Source: Candidatus Hydrogenedentota bacterium (GTDB lineage: Bacteria; Hydrogenedentota; Hydrogenedentia; Hydrogenedentales; SLHB01). From it: a stretch of DNA of 12,877 nt. How positions within the stretch are numbered: the first letter of the stretch is position 1; each line of letters starts with the position of its first letter. Below, in pieces: positions 7,235-12,877 of the stretch. The DNA lies in the NCBI GenBank assembly GCA_026387845.1, contig JAPLKX010000078.1, forward strand, positions 1 through 12,877, given 5' to 3'. Under the pieces are notes generated by a model. The model was not told where the DNA came from, searched no databases, and saw nothing but the letters and a program-made list of their open reading frames with translations. A program made the translations under genes and the position numbers.

Positions 7235-7263
7235 TTGACAATGAAGGGCATTTATGCCATTGT
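7235..7263 (+). promoter_or_regulatory. Possible promoter of the first prepilin-like gene
   Basis: A perfect TTGACA (7235-7240) is followed at 17 bases by CATTGT (7258-7263), a poor -10 box. The second paralog has a comparable TTGACA followed by CAATGT at 18 bases. Both share a TGCCA(W)TGT stretch here, so this may be a related promoter type. Confidence 0.3.
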
Positions 7264-7339
7264 GGAAGCAGTTGCCTGGAGTGGGCAAGTGAAGTCATCG
7301 GTGTCGGCGCACGAGGCTGCCGACAGGGAGGGTATTATC

Positions 7340-8200
7340 GTGAGACAAAAAGGTTTTACGCTGATTGAACTGCTTGTAGTAATCGCCATCATAGGCATAC
7401 TGGCGGCTATTTTGCTGCCGGCGCTTGCCAGGGCGCGGGAAGCGGCGCGTCGTGCGAGTTGCGCCAACAACCTCAAACAGTGGGGTCTTGTGCTGAAGAT
7501 GTACGGCAACGAGTCCAAAGGCGGCTTGTACCCGCGCCTGAACGTTTGGGACGTAGGCGGGGACCCAAAAGACTTTGCTTTCGCGCCGCTTGTTCCGTCG
7601 ATTTATCCCGAGTACCTCTCGGACCCGAACGTGTATCTGTGTCCGTCGGATCCGGAAGCCAAAATAGAGGACTTCCAGGACACCAACGGCGATTGGTGTA
7701 TTGCCCGGCCTCCCGAGGCCGATGGCTGTTCGGAAGAAGTTGATCAAAGCTACGCCTACTTCAGCTTCCTGCGGGACCGGGTCAGTGACGACCCAGCCGC
7801 CATTGAACCCGATGGACAGTCAACGCAGGCGCTTTCGTGGGTTGCGTCGGTAGTTTCCGCTTGGAATACCGGCCAGATTCCCGCAATCGACAAAGACATA
7901 GAGGCCAGTATCCTCGGCACGGGCAACAGCGGCAGCAATTCGTTCTATCGCATCCGGGAAGGTATTGAAAGATTCCTTATCACCGACATTAACAACCCGG
8001 CCGCGAGCGCCCAGGCGCAGAGCACCGTGTTTATCATGCTCGATGTCCTGTCCACTCAAGTCGAGTATTTCAGCCACATCCCCGGCGGGTGCAACGTTCT
8101 GTTCCTGGATGGTCACGTCGAGTTTATCAAGTATCTCAGCGAACAGCCCGTCACCAAAGCCCTCGCCTTGACCGTCGGCGGTGGGTGCGGTCTTGAATAG
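7340..8200 (+). CDS. Prepilin-like protein with N-terminal cleavage/methylation leader and C-terminal H-X10-DG motif (paralog 1)
   Basis: The 286-residue product starts at GTG 7340, 8 bases after AGGGAGG (7325-7331). The leader is MRQKG followed by FTLIELLVVIAIIGILAA, so a type IV prepilin peptidase (PilD-like) should cut after Gly5 and methylate Phe6; Glu10 is the conserved +5 glutamate. Next comes the CANNLKQWGLVLKMY segment of the DUF1559/SBP_bac_10-associated group. The C-terminal HIPGGCNVLFLDG has His246 and Asp257-Gly258; the usual family spacing is H-X9-DG and here it is ten. Such proteins are thought to be pseudopilins, anchored in the inner membrane and exposed outward, and are highly expanded in Planctomycetota-like lineages. 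Their exact job is not known. The tandem neighbour is a clear paralog. No pilus assembly genes are in the window. Confidence 0.9.
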   Translation: MRQKGFTLIELLVVIAIIGILAAILLPALARAREAARRASCANNLKQWGLVLKMYGNESKGGLYPRLNVWDVGGDPKDFAFAPLVPSIYPEYLSDPNVYLCPSDPEAKIEDFQDTNGDWCIARPPEADGCSEEVDQSYAYFSFLRDRVSDDPAAIEPDGQSTQALSWVASVVSAWNTGQIPAIDKDIEASILGTGNSGSNSFYRIREGIERFLITDINNPAASAQAQSTVFIMLDVLSTQVEYFSHIPGGCNVLFLDGHVEFIKYLSEQPVTKALALTVGGGCGLE

Positions 8201-8207
8201 CCCTATC

Positions 8208-8227
8208 CTGCAGTCCAATGACTGCAG
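8208..8227 (+). other. Hairpin just after the first prepilin-like stop codon
   Basis: CTGCAGT (8208-8214) pairs with ACTGCAG (8221-8227) around a 6-base loop, 8 bases after the stop and immediately before the main terminator hairpin. It may protect the mRNA end or form a tandem termination structure. Confidence 0.5.
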
Positions 8228-8229
8228 TG

Positions 8230-8267
8230 GCCCGGACCTCGACGAGGGGTCCGGGCATTGCATTTTT
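8230..8267 (+). terminator. Rho-independent terminator of the first prepilin-like gene
   Basis: GCCCGGACC (8230-8238) pairs with GGTCCGGGC (8248-8256). A further T-G and C-G pair closes a GACGA loop. A short linker and TTTTT (8263-8267) follow. This separates the two paralogs into independent transcription units. Confidence 0.75.
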
Positions 8268-8284
8268 GGGTAAGCGGGTGTTGT

Positions 8285-8296
8285 GACATCGTTGTC
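8285..8296. promoter_or_regulatory. GACATCGTTGTC (candidate operator, copy 3)
   Basis: One base different from the perfect palindrome at 7089-7100; the flanks are also similar (TGACATCG...TGTC, then TAA within a few bases). It lies 29 bases upstream of the TTGACA at 8326. Confidence 0.4.
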
Positions 8297-8325
8297 GCTA
8301 AATACGGACGCGAATAGGAAAAGTC

Positions 8326-8384
8326 TTGACAGAACCCCCCCTCTTGTGCCAATGTAATTGGTGTCGAGGCTGCTTGGCGCCAAG
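8326..8384 (+). promoter_or_regulatory. Possible promoter and palindromes upstream of the second prepilin-like gene
   Basis: TTGACA (8326-8331) is followed by CAATGT (8350-8355, 18-base spacer) or the better box TGTAAT (8353-8358) at a long 21-base spacer. The -10 area is itself an inverted repeat, CCAAT-GTA-ATTGG (8349-8361). A perfect 12-base palindrome, CTTGGCGCCAAG, lies at 8373-8384. This leaves a leader of about 200 bases before the ATG at 8579, with a small GCCGG/CCGGC hairpin (8446-8461); no known riboswitch class is recognised in it. Confidence 0.3.
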
Positions 8385-8578
8385 AGAGGGTTCAGTCAAC
8401 CCGCAGATTGGCATTGCAATTACTCGATGGTTGAAGTTGAACGTGGCCGGCTTTGACCGGCAAGAAGACGGTTTTTCTTTGGGAATTCGCCGGGGCGTCC
8501 AGGGTAGGTCGCACCGGTTGAGTTTGGGCGAGGCTCCAGAAGCCTTCATAAATGCAATGTTGAGGAGGGACACACATC

Positions 8579-9457
8579 ATGGGAAGAAAAGGTTTTACGT
8601 TGATTGAGTTGTTGGTTGTAATTGCAATCATCGGCATTCTAGCGGCCATCTTGCTGCCGGCACTGGCCCGGGCGCGCGAATCGGCCCGCAGAGCCAGTTG
8701 TGCAAACAACCTCAAGCAGTGGGGCTTGGTCCTGAAGATGTACTCGAACGAGTCGAAGGGCCAGAAGTATCCGCCGGTCCAGTGCACGCTTTGGGAAGGC
8801 GAGGCGGGCAGCTTTGCGGTGATGCCGCTGGTGAAAGCGGTGTATCCGGAATACATCTCGGACCCGAAGGTGTTCATCTGCCCGTCGGACCCGAACGACA
8901 CGTTTGATAACATGACGTTCTCGAACGGGGAGTCGTGCCTTCATGTAGACCATAGGGATAATACGGTGGTGCCCGGTGAGGACGGTTGTTCGGACAACGC
9001 GGATGCGAGCTATGGGTACTTGTCGTATGTGCTGGATCAGGTCGGTGATCCGCCGGATCCGGTGACCGAGGAAGGTTTCTCTTCGCAGTTTATCGAACTG
9101 TCGATAGTTCTCGCGCCATTACTCAACGGAACCAGCACGGATCTGAGTGTCCTTGATGGGGATGCCACAGTTCCCATACTCCTCGGTAATGGCGGCGGAA
9201 CCACTATCTATCGCCTTCGCGAAGGCATCGAGCGGTTCATGATCACCGACATCAACAATCCGGCGGCGAGCGCTATGGCGCAAAGCGAAGTGTTCGTGAT
9301 GATGGATGCGCTGTCCAGCGAAGTTGACAACTACAACCACATCCCGGGCGGGTCGAATGTGCTTTTCCTGGACGGCCACGTCGAGTTCATCAAGTACCCG
9401 GGCGAAGCGCCGGTTTCCAAAGCGCTTGCACTGACTGTTGGAACCTTGTTTGACTGA
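8579..9457 (+). CDS. Prepilin-like protein with N-terminal cleavage/methylation leader and C-terminal H-X10-DG motif (paralog 2)
   Basis: The 292-residue product starts at ATG 8579, 10 bases after AGGAGG (8563-8568). The leader is MGRKG before FTLIELLVVIAIIGILAA, so cleavage is predicted after Gly5. The first 60 residues are nearly identical to the upstream paralog, and so is the end: the REGIERF, ITDINNPAASA and HIPGG-x-NVLFLDG blocks, with His254 and Asp265-Gly266. The middle (about 60-200) is clearly diverged, and many third codon positions differ even in the identical blocks, so the duplication is old. The role is the same pseudopilin-like surface or secretion role inferred for its neighbour. 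It has its own leader and a hairpin after the stop, so it is probably transcribed alone. Confidence 0.9.
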   Translation: MGRKGFTLIELLVVIAIIGILAAILLPALARARESARRASCANNLKQWGLVLKMYSNESKGQKYPPVQCTLWEGEAGSFAVMPLVKAVYPEYISDPKVFICPSDPNDTFDNMTFSNGESCLHVDHRDNTVVPGEDGCSDNADASYGYLSYVLDQVGDPPDPVTEEGFSSQFIELSIVLAPLLNGTSTDLSVLDGDATVPILLGNGGGTTIYRLREGIERFMITDINNPAASAMAQSEVFVMMDALSSEVDNYNHIPGGSNVLFLDGHVEFIKYPGEAPVSKALALTVGTLFD

Positions 9458-9480
9458 TCGATGGCGAAAGTAGTTCAGCC

Positions 9481-9510
9481 CCCGGGAGCCCGGCTCCCGG
9501 GTTTCACTTT
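9481..9510 (+). terminator. Terminator-like hairpin after the second prepilin-like gene
   Basis: CCCGGGAG (9481-9488) pairs with CTCCCGGG (9494-9501); the loop bases can extend the stem. It is followed by TTTCACTTT, an interrupted T-tract. It lies 24 bases after the stop and just before the convergent GNAT gene end. Confidence 0.6.
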
Positions 9511-9528
9511 GCCCTGCAACTTTTCTGC

Positions 9529-10668
9529 TCAGTCTGGAAACCGGTGCCATCGCCCGCGTTGTTTCCTGCAAACGTAAAGGGCGCGGGCTTTGAAGCTCTT
9601 TCCGTAGATGGTTATTTCATATCCTGAGTCCCTGCAATTGGCCAGTTGTGTTTTTTGATAGTGGCGCGACCCGCCCATGTCGATCCGCGTCAGCCCGGTC
9701 TCTTCGATCGAATGCTTGACCAGCAGCGTCATCAGCAGGAGGCCCGGCGACATCCGGGAGTAACCGCCGTGGTAGCCCGTGCAGCACGACCGCGCATAAG
9801 CCCCGGAAACGAGCCGGAACGTGTACGCCACCGGCTTTCCGTCCGCCAGCAGAAACGCCAGGTCGAGCGCATCGTGCTCCATGGCCGTCCTGATGAGACT
9901 GGCCCAGAACTCGGGCCCGTAGTTGCCGTACCACTGGCGTTGCCGTGCCTGCCACGTCTGCGGCCGGACTTCCTGGATCCACTCCACCATTTCTTCCAGG
10001 GACTTTTCCAGCCCCAGTGCCTGGCGGCCCTCGACGTGCCGCCACACCGTCACGTTCCCAAACGTTCTGCTGATTCGCTCGGCCCGGCGAAACCACGTGC
10101 GGAACCTGGGCGTGCGCGTCTCGAGGTAAGCCGCGAACGTGTCGGGCAGTTCAATGGCGCAGGTGTCGACCGACGCCGTGCCGGGCTGGCCGCCGCGCGG
10201 CTCGTTCACCCGCAACAGGCTGCACTGGACTGCGCACTCGGCCAGTTTGGCGAAAAGGGTAGCCGCATCGGCTTCTGCCAGGCCTGTAAGGACCGCCAAG
10301 TCAAAAGGCGCGGCTTGTAAATGATTCAGTAGCGCCGGGACAGCTTCCTCAGCCGGCATGTTTCCCAGAAACCCGTGGCGCTGAATCAGTTCGTTAGGGA
10401 AAAACGTGACGCAGTTCATCCCTATGCGGAACCGGGACACCGTCTGCAGCCGCAAGAACAGCGGAATGATGCCCACCACATCGCTCCCCTCCCTGCACAC
10501 GATGCACCAGGGAGCCCCGCGCCCCTTGCTGGTGTGCAGCGCCATCAGACGCATGAACGAAAATGCGTAGAACTCCCTGCCGCACGTACCTCCGGATTTC
10601 CACAACTGGTCCCAGTCCCGCTCGAACTGGGCCAGATCCTCCCACGTCCTGACCAGTTGTGAGTTCAT
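9529..10668 (-). CDS. GNAT-superfamily acyltransferase, BioF2/CelD-like (Acetyltransf_6)
   Basis: The 379-residue product resembles the double-GNAT BioF2-like/CelD group, which transfers acyl groups in exopolysaccharide and other surface-polymer pathways, using an acyl-CoA or a charged tRNA depending on subfamily. Supporting segments are LADGKPVAYTF (about 274-284), the YSRMSPGLLL acyl-donor binding turn (SPG at 307-309) and the D-M-G-G...HYQKTQ motif (330-341). I chose the ATG at 10668 because it overlaps the TGA of the sulfotransferase gene as ATGA, a usual sign of translational coupling. An ATG two codons upstream is also possible, and no strong Shine-Dalgarno is seen for either. It is the last gene of the operon. 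The acceptor is unknown; the sulfotransferase partner points to a decorated surface glycan or lipid (inference). Confidence 0.85.
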   Translation of the reverse strand: MNSQLVRTWEDLAQFERDWDQLWKSGGTCGREFYAFSFMRLMALHTSKGRGAPWCIVCREGSDVVGIIPLFLRLQTVSRFRIGMNCVTFFPNELIQRHGFLGNMPAEEAVPALLNHLQAAPFDLAVLTGLAEADAATLFAKLAECAVQCSLLRVNEPRGGQPGTASVDTCAIELPDTFAAYLETRTPRFRTWFRRAERISRTFGNVTVWRHVEGRQALGLEKSLEEMVEWIQEVRPQTWQARQRQWYGNYGPEFWASLIRTAMEHDALDLAFLLADGKPVAYTFRLVSGAYARSCCTGYHGGYSRMSPGLLLMTLLVKHSIEETGLTRIDMGGSRHYQKTQLANCRDSGYEITIYGKSFKARALYVCRKQRGRWHRFPD

Positions 10669-11621
10669 GGGCATACCGGCCGCGTTGGATCGAAGCGATA
10701 TCCGCACCGTTGCGCCAGGCTGCCCGTAATGGATTCAACCAGCCGCAACTGTTCCTCCGACAGCCCGGCGTGCCACCGCGTGTCCAGCCGGATCTCGGCC
10801 ACGTCCGTCAGCCGCATCGGGTTGCCGTAAATGTGGTGGTCCGCCTGGCGAAACCGGAGCATCGCAGGATCAAACGGCACGCCGATCCATTCGCACAAAG
10901 CCCGGCAGGCCGCCTCCGGCTCAACGCACACGTCTTCGTACCGCAGGCGCATCCAATCCGCCCGCGGCGCCCGCGCCAGCACCCGCTCGACCGTCTTGAA
11001 ATTCCTTGCCCAATAAGCGGCAGCCGCCGCCACGCCGTGCGGGCTGCGGTTGATGGCCGAGAAGACGCACGCGGCCGGGTGGCGCACTAGGTGGATCACG
11101 CTGAGCCGGATGCCGTCAGCCCCCGTCAGGAACGGGATGTTCATCGGGTTCTTGGATGAATCCGCCACGATGCCGGCGCCAAACAGGCCCGCGACCGCCT
11201 TGACGAAACCCGCGTACACCGCCCGCTTCTCCCACGCGACCGCCCGCGCCCATGGCAGGTGCTCGCGCGCCCAATCCCGCAGCGTTTCGGCCGGAGTGTT
11301 GCGTAGCGACCCGAACAGCAGCCGCTGCCGCAGGGTCGGCGGGATCGACAGGAGGCGGTGGCCGAACTTGAACCGGTCGAGCTCGAAGAGCGGGTGGCTG
11401 ACGCGCTCCTCGATTTCCCTGTACGCGGGGCAGGCGTGGAGAGCGGCGCCGCAGGAGCATTGGGATTGCTCTGTGAAATTGGCGGGCCCGCAGATCTCGC
11501 CCGTCGACGCCATCAGCGGATGGGCGTTGATCAGGAACGCCAGCAACGTCGACCCCGAGTAGTTGTAGCCGGTTATATAGAGGAGCGTTACCGGCTTCTC
11601 GCCATGTCCGGCTTCGCGCAT
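10665..11621 (-). CDS. PAPS-dependent sulfotransferase family protein
   Basis: The 318-residue product has the sulfotransferase P-loop-like 5'-phosphosulfate site TGYNYSGSTLL (17-27), the VADSSK segment (152-157) and the 3'-phosphate site LVRHPAACVFS with Arg180 and Ser188. A cysteine cluster (Cys44, Cys55, Cys57, Cys64; CSCG...C pattern) is typical of one bacterial branch. The predicted reaction moves sulfate from PAPS to a hydroxyl or amine of a carbohydrate or lipid in the cytoplasm. The start ATG (11621) has AGGAAGGG 5 bases upstream, inside the preceding gene, and overlaps that gene by 34 bases. It couples to the GNAT gene by a 4-base overlap. No PAPS synthesis genes are in the window, and the acceptor cannot be told from sequence. 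Confidence 0.88.
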   Translation of the reverse strand: MREAGHGEKPVTLLYITGYNYSGSTLLAFLINAHPLMASTGEICGPANFTEQSQCSCGAALHACPAYREIEERVSHPLFELDRFKFGHRLLSIPPTLRQRLLFGSLRNTPAETLRDWAREHLPWARAVAWEKRAVYAGFVKAVAGLFGAGIVADSSKNPMNIPFLTGADGIRLSVIHLVRHPAACVFSAINRSPHGVAAAAAYWARNFKTVERVLARAPRADWMRLRYEDVCVEPEAACRALCEWIGVPFDPAMLRFRQADHHIYGNPMRLTDVAEIRLDTRWHAGLSEEQLRLVESITGSLAQRCGYRFDPTRPVCP

Positions 11622-12487
11622 TCAGGCCCTTCCTGCTGCCGCACAATCTGCGGCGCCACAACCAGGAGCGTGGCGTCCGGCGCCTCACCCTTTGCCAAGG
11701 CGGCCACAACCCCGGCCAGCGCCCGTCCCAGCGCTTGGTAGTCGCGAACAAACGCCGCAGAGCAGCCGCGGCCCCGCGTTGCTTCCCCGCCCATGACGGG
11801 CGTGTCGCCCGCGAGCCGGAACAGTGTAGGGGCGAACCGCGACGTGTTCGGGTCGTCCGGCACGTACAGGACATCGCACCCGCCCGCCGCCTCGAGCGAG
11901 TCCATCGCCTTTTCAAAATCGGATTCGGTCCGGCACAGCCCATGAGGTACCGTGGCCCGCACCACCAACCGCCCGGCCTCTTTGCCAACAATCTCGATCC
12001 CCGCTGCAAGTTGCTCGTTGGGCGTATGCCGCGCCGTGTACAACATCCCCAGCCGTTTCAGCCCCGGCTTCAAATCCGCCGCCACCCGCCAGACCGATTC
12101 GGGGGCCGGCTCGGTCTTGATGTGGATTACGTTGGGCCCGGCAGGGGATTCCGGCGCAAACAGGACAACGTGCCTCGACCCCGGGCACAGTTCAACCGCC
12201 TCGTCAGCGACCGTCTGCCCAAACGAGACGATGATGGTCGAATCAGCCTGCGGCAACCCGCGCAGCGTATCTTGGAGTTCTTTCTCGTCGCCCATGACGC
12301 TGACTCGCCTGAGCTTTGGCCAAGCCGGGTCCGCCGCGCCTTCGTACGCCTGCAGGATCTTCCCGTGCGCCGACTGGGGAAGCCACTCGACCGCAACAAC
12401 AGTCGGCGCGTCTGCCGCGCCAAATGCCGCGCCCGCAATCAGCAAGAACAGACTGACACCCAGACGTCCAACATGGGCTACGGCCAT
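11588..12487 (-). CDS. Exported ABC transporter substrate-binding-like protein (ABC_sub_bind/TrpX type)
   Basis: The 299-residue product begins with a signal peptide (hydrophobic LGVSLFLLIAGAAFG, then AADA; cleavage near residue 24-26, no lipobox cysteine), so it is probably periplasmic. The rest follows the two-lobe ABC_sub_bind pattern (PF04392): VSFGQTVADEAV, a LKRLGMLYTARHTPNEQ strand-turn segment at about 143-160, DVLYVPDDPNTS and TPVMGGEA. Family members bind amino acids or similar small ligands. No permease or ATPase gene is present here, so it may serve as a sensor or polymer-cluster component instead of a transporter part. It leads a three-gene operon and overlaps the sulfotransferase by 34 bases. 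The start has no strong Shine-Dalgarno, and a large palindrome lies only 23 bases upstream of it. Confidence 0.78.
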   Translation of the reverse strand: MAVAHVGRLGVSLFLLIAGAAFGAADAPTVVAVEWLPQSAHGKILQAYEGAADPAWPKLRRVSVMGDEKELQDTLRGLPQADSTIIVSFGQTVADEAVELCPGSRHVVLFAPESPAGPNVIHIKTEPAPESVWRVAADLKPGLKRLGMLYTARHTPNEQLAAGIEIVGKEAGRLVVRATVPHGLCRTESDFEKAMDSLEAAGGCDVLYVPDDPNTSRFAPTLFRLAGDTPVMGGEATRGRGCSAAFVRDYQALGRALAGVVAALAKGEAPDATLLVVAPQIVRQQEGPECAKPDMARSR

Positions 12488-12510
12488 CGCCCACTGACTG
12501 CCGAATTGAG

Positions 12511-12693
12511 TCCCGGTAGGGACGGCTTGACAGTAGCCCAGGAGGACACTCCTGGGAATGGATTCGTCGGTTTTTCAAGGGACGTAGGGACGGTTGAAAC
12601 GTGCGCTTTCAATCGTCCCTCCGGGACTCGCTGAGGGGGCGACCGAAACCCAGGACTGGCGTCCTGGGCTACTGTCATGTCGTCCCTCCGGGA
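12511..12693. repeat. Nested, nearly symmetric palindromic element (REPIN/MITE-like)
   Basis: The outer arms share a perfect 16-base core: TGACAGTAGCCCAGGA at 12528-12543 and its complement at 12662-12677. The match extends imperfectly to 12511 and 12693. Inside are three hairpins: 12537-12556 (CCCAGGA/TCCTGGG), 12587-12619 (13-bp stem, one G-T pair, 7-base loop) and 12649-12668 (CCCAGGAC/GTCCTGGG, 4-base loop). The centres of the outer arms and of the middle stem coincide near 12603. CGTCCCTCCGGGACT is repeated directly at 12614-12628 and 12681-12695. No transposase is encoded. This fits a non-autonomous palindromic repeat sitting just upstream of the operon. Confidence 0.7.
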
Positions 12694-12877
12694 CTTTCCT
12701 GGGAAACGGTACAATTTTCTCACCCTATAACTCACCACAAGCCAATTATTTGGATGTATTCGTTCGAGAACTTCTTGTTGTTTTTTTGTAGAAGCTGGAG
12801 TTTAGGGCACTAATCTATCTGGAGCGGGTAAAGGAGATTGTTGACCGATTCGTTTTTCATGTCGTCGAAGGTTTTAT
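12694..12877. other. AT-rich right edge, possible gene end on the minus strand
   Basis: No complete gene is visible. On the minus strand a frame is open from the window edge to a TAG at 12812-12810, giving 22 codons ending in LLYPLQID, which could be the tail of a gene lying beyond the window. On the plus strand another frame is also open to the edge (…KEIVDRFVF…), following AAGGAG at 12831-12836 but without a well-placed start. Neither is long enough to call. A run of eight T lies around 12779-12787, without a good hairpin before it. Confidence 0.25.

Larger units (their letters stand above)
6842..7339. other. Divergent intergenic region between corA and the first prepilin-like gene
   Basis: About 500 bases without a supported gene. 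The frame of the prepilin-like gene stays open upstream to 7133, but that stretch has no protein-like pattern and the leader peptide fixes the true start at 7340. The interval holds two copies of a GACATCGATG-type palindrome, a GC-rich 12-base direct repeat and a TTGACA element, listed separately. Nothing else stands out in 6842-7088. Confidence 0.6.

Noticed and set aside
7133..7339. In-frame upstream extension of the first prepilin-like gene
   Set aside because: Prepilin leaders are short; the GTG at 7340 has AGGGAGG upstream and gives the expected MRQKG leader. The extension has no protein-like pattern.
11735..12634. Long plus-strand open frame opposite the substrate-binding gene
   Set aside because: Arg/Pro-rich antisense shadow with no family pattern; the minus-strand frame has a signal peptide and operon context.
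12511..12693. CRISPR array or phage attachment site
   Set aside because: The repeats are mainly inverted and symmetric, with only two direct copies of a short motif and no regular spacers or integrase.
12828..12877. Start of a restriction-modification (HsdM-like) gene at the right edge, from an MSSKVL reading
   Set aside because: Only a handful of codons, and the ATG is badly placed relative to AAGGAG; competing frames are open on both strands.

Overview
The window looks like part of the chromosome of a GC-rich, uncultured-type bacterium with a two-membrane envelope. Two tandem prepilin-like proteins carry an N-terminal cleavage/methylation leader and a C-terminal H-X10-DG motif. This family is expanded in Planctomycetota, Lentisphaerota, Verrucomicrobiota and Hydrogenedentota/Sumerlaeota-like lineages, and the exact wording of these copies most resembles Hydrogenedentota-type genomes. 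That placement is an inference from remembered family patterns, not a search.

Layout. (a) 1-309: 3' end of a cyclase-family (kynurenine formamidase-like) gene. (b) 438-4265: one very large gene for a NACHT NTPase with six 23-residue leucine-rich repeats and a C-terminal FGE-sulfatase/C-type-lectin-fold domain. Its C-terminal stretch (3951-4050) looks like the variable region of a diversity-generating retroelement (DGR), and a short hairpin follows 10 bases later. (c) 4266-4569: no gene seen. (d) 4570-6727, minus strand: a CorA-family channel followed by an MFS transporter, with a good promoter candidate upstream of corA. (e) 7340-9457, plus strand: two paralogous prepilin-like genes, each followed by a terminator-like hairpin and preceded by copies of a GACATCGWTGTC palindrome. 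(f) 9529-12487, minus strand: a tightly overlapping three-gene operon for an exported ABC-type substrate-binding protein, a PAPS-type sulfotransferase and a BioF2/CelD-like GNAT acyltransferase, probably acting on cell-surface molecules. (g) 12511-12693: a near-symmetric nested palindrome (REPIN-like), then AT-rich sequence to the right edge.

The most interesting item is (b). It joins an NLR-like NTPase and LRR scaffold to a hypervariable lectin-fold module, and so has the form of a bacterial immune or self/non-self sensor whose recognition surface can be rewritten by an RT located elsewhere. The RT, accessory protein and template repeat are not in this window. The gene is visibly less GC-rich than the transporters beside it, which fits an accessory island.
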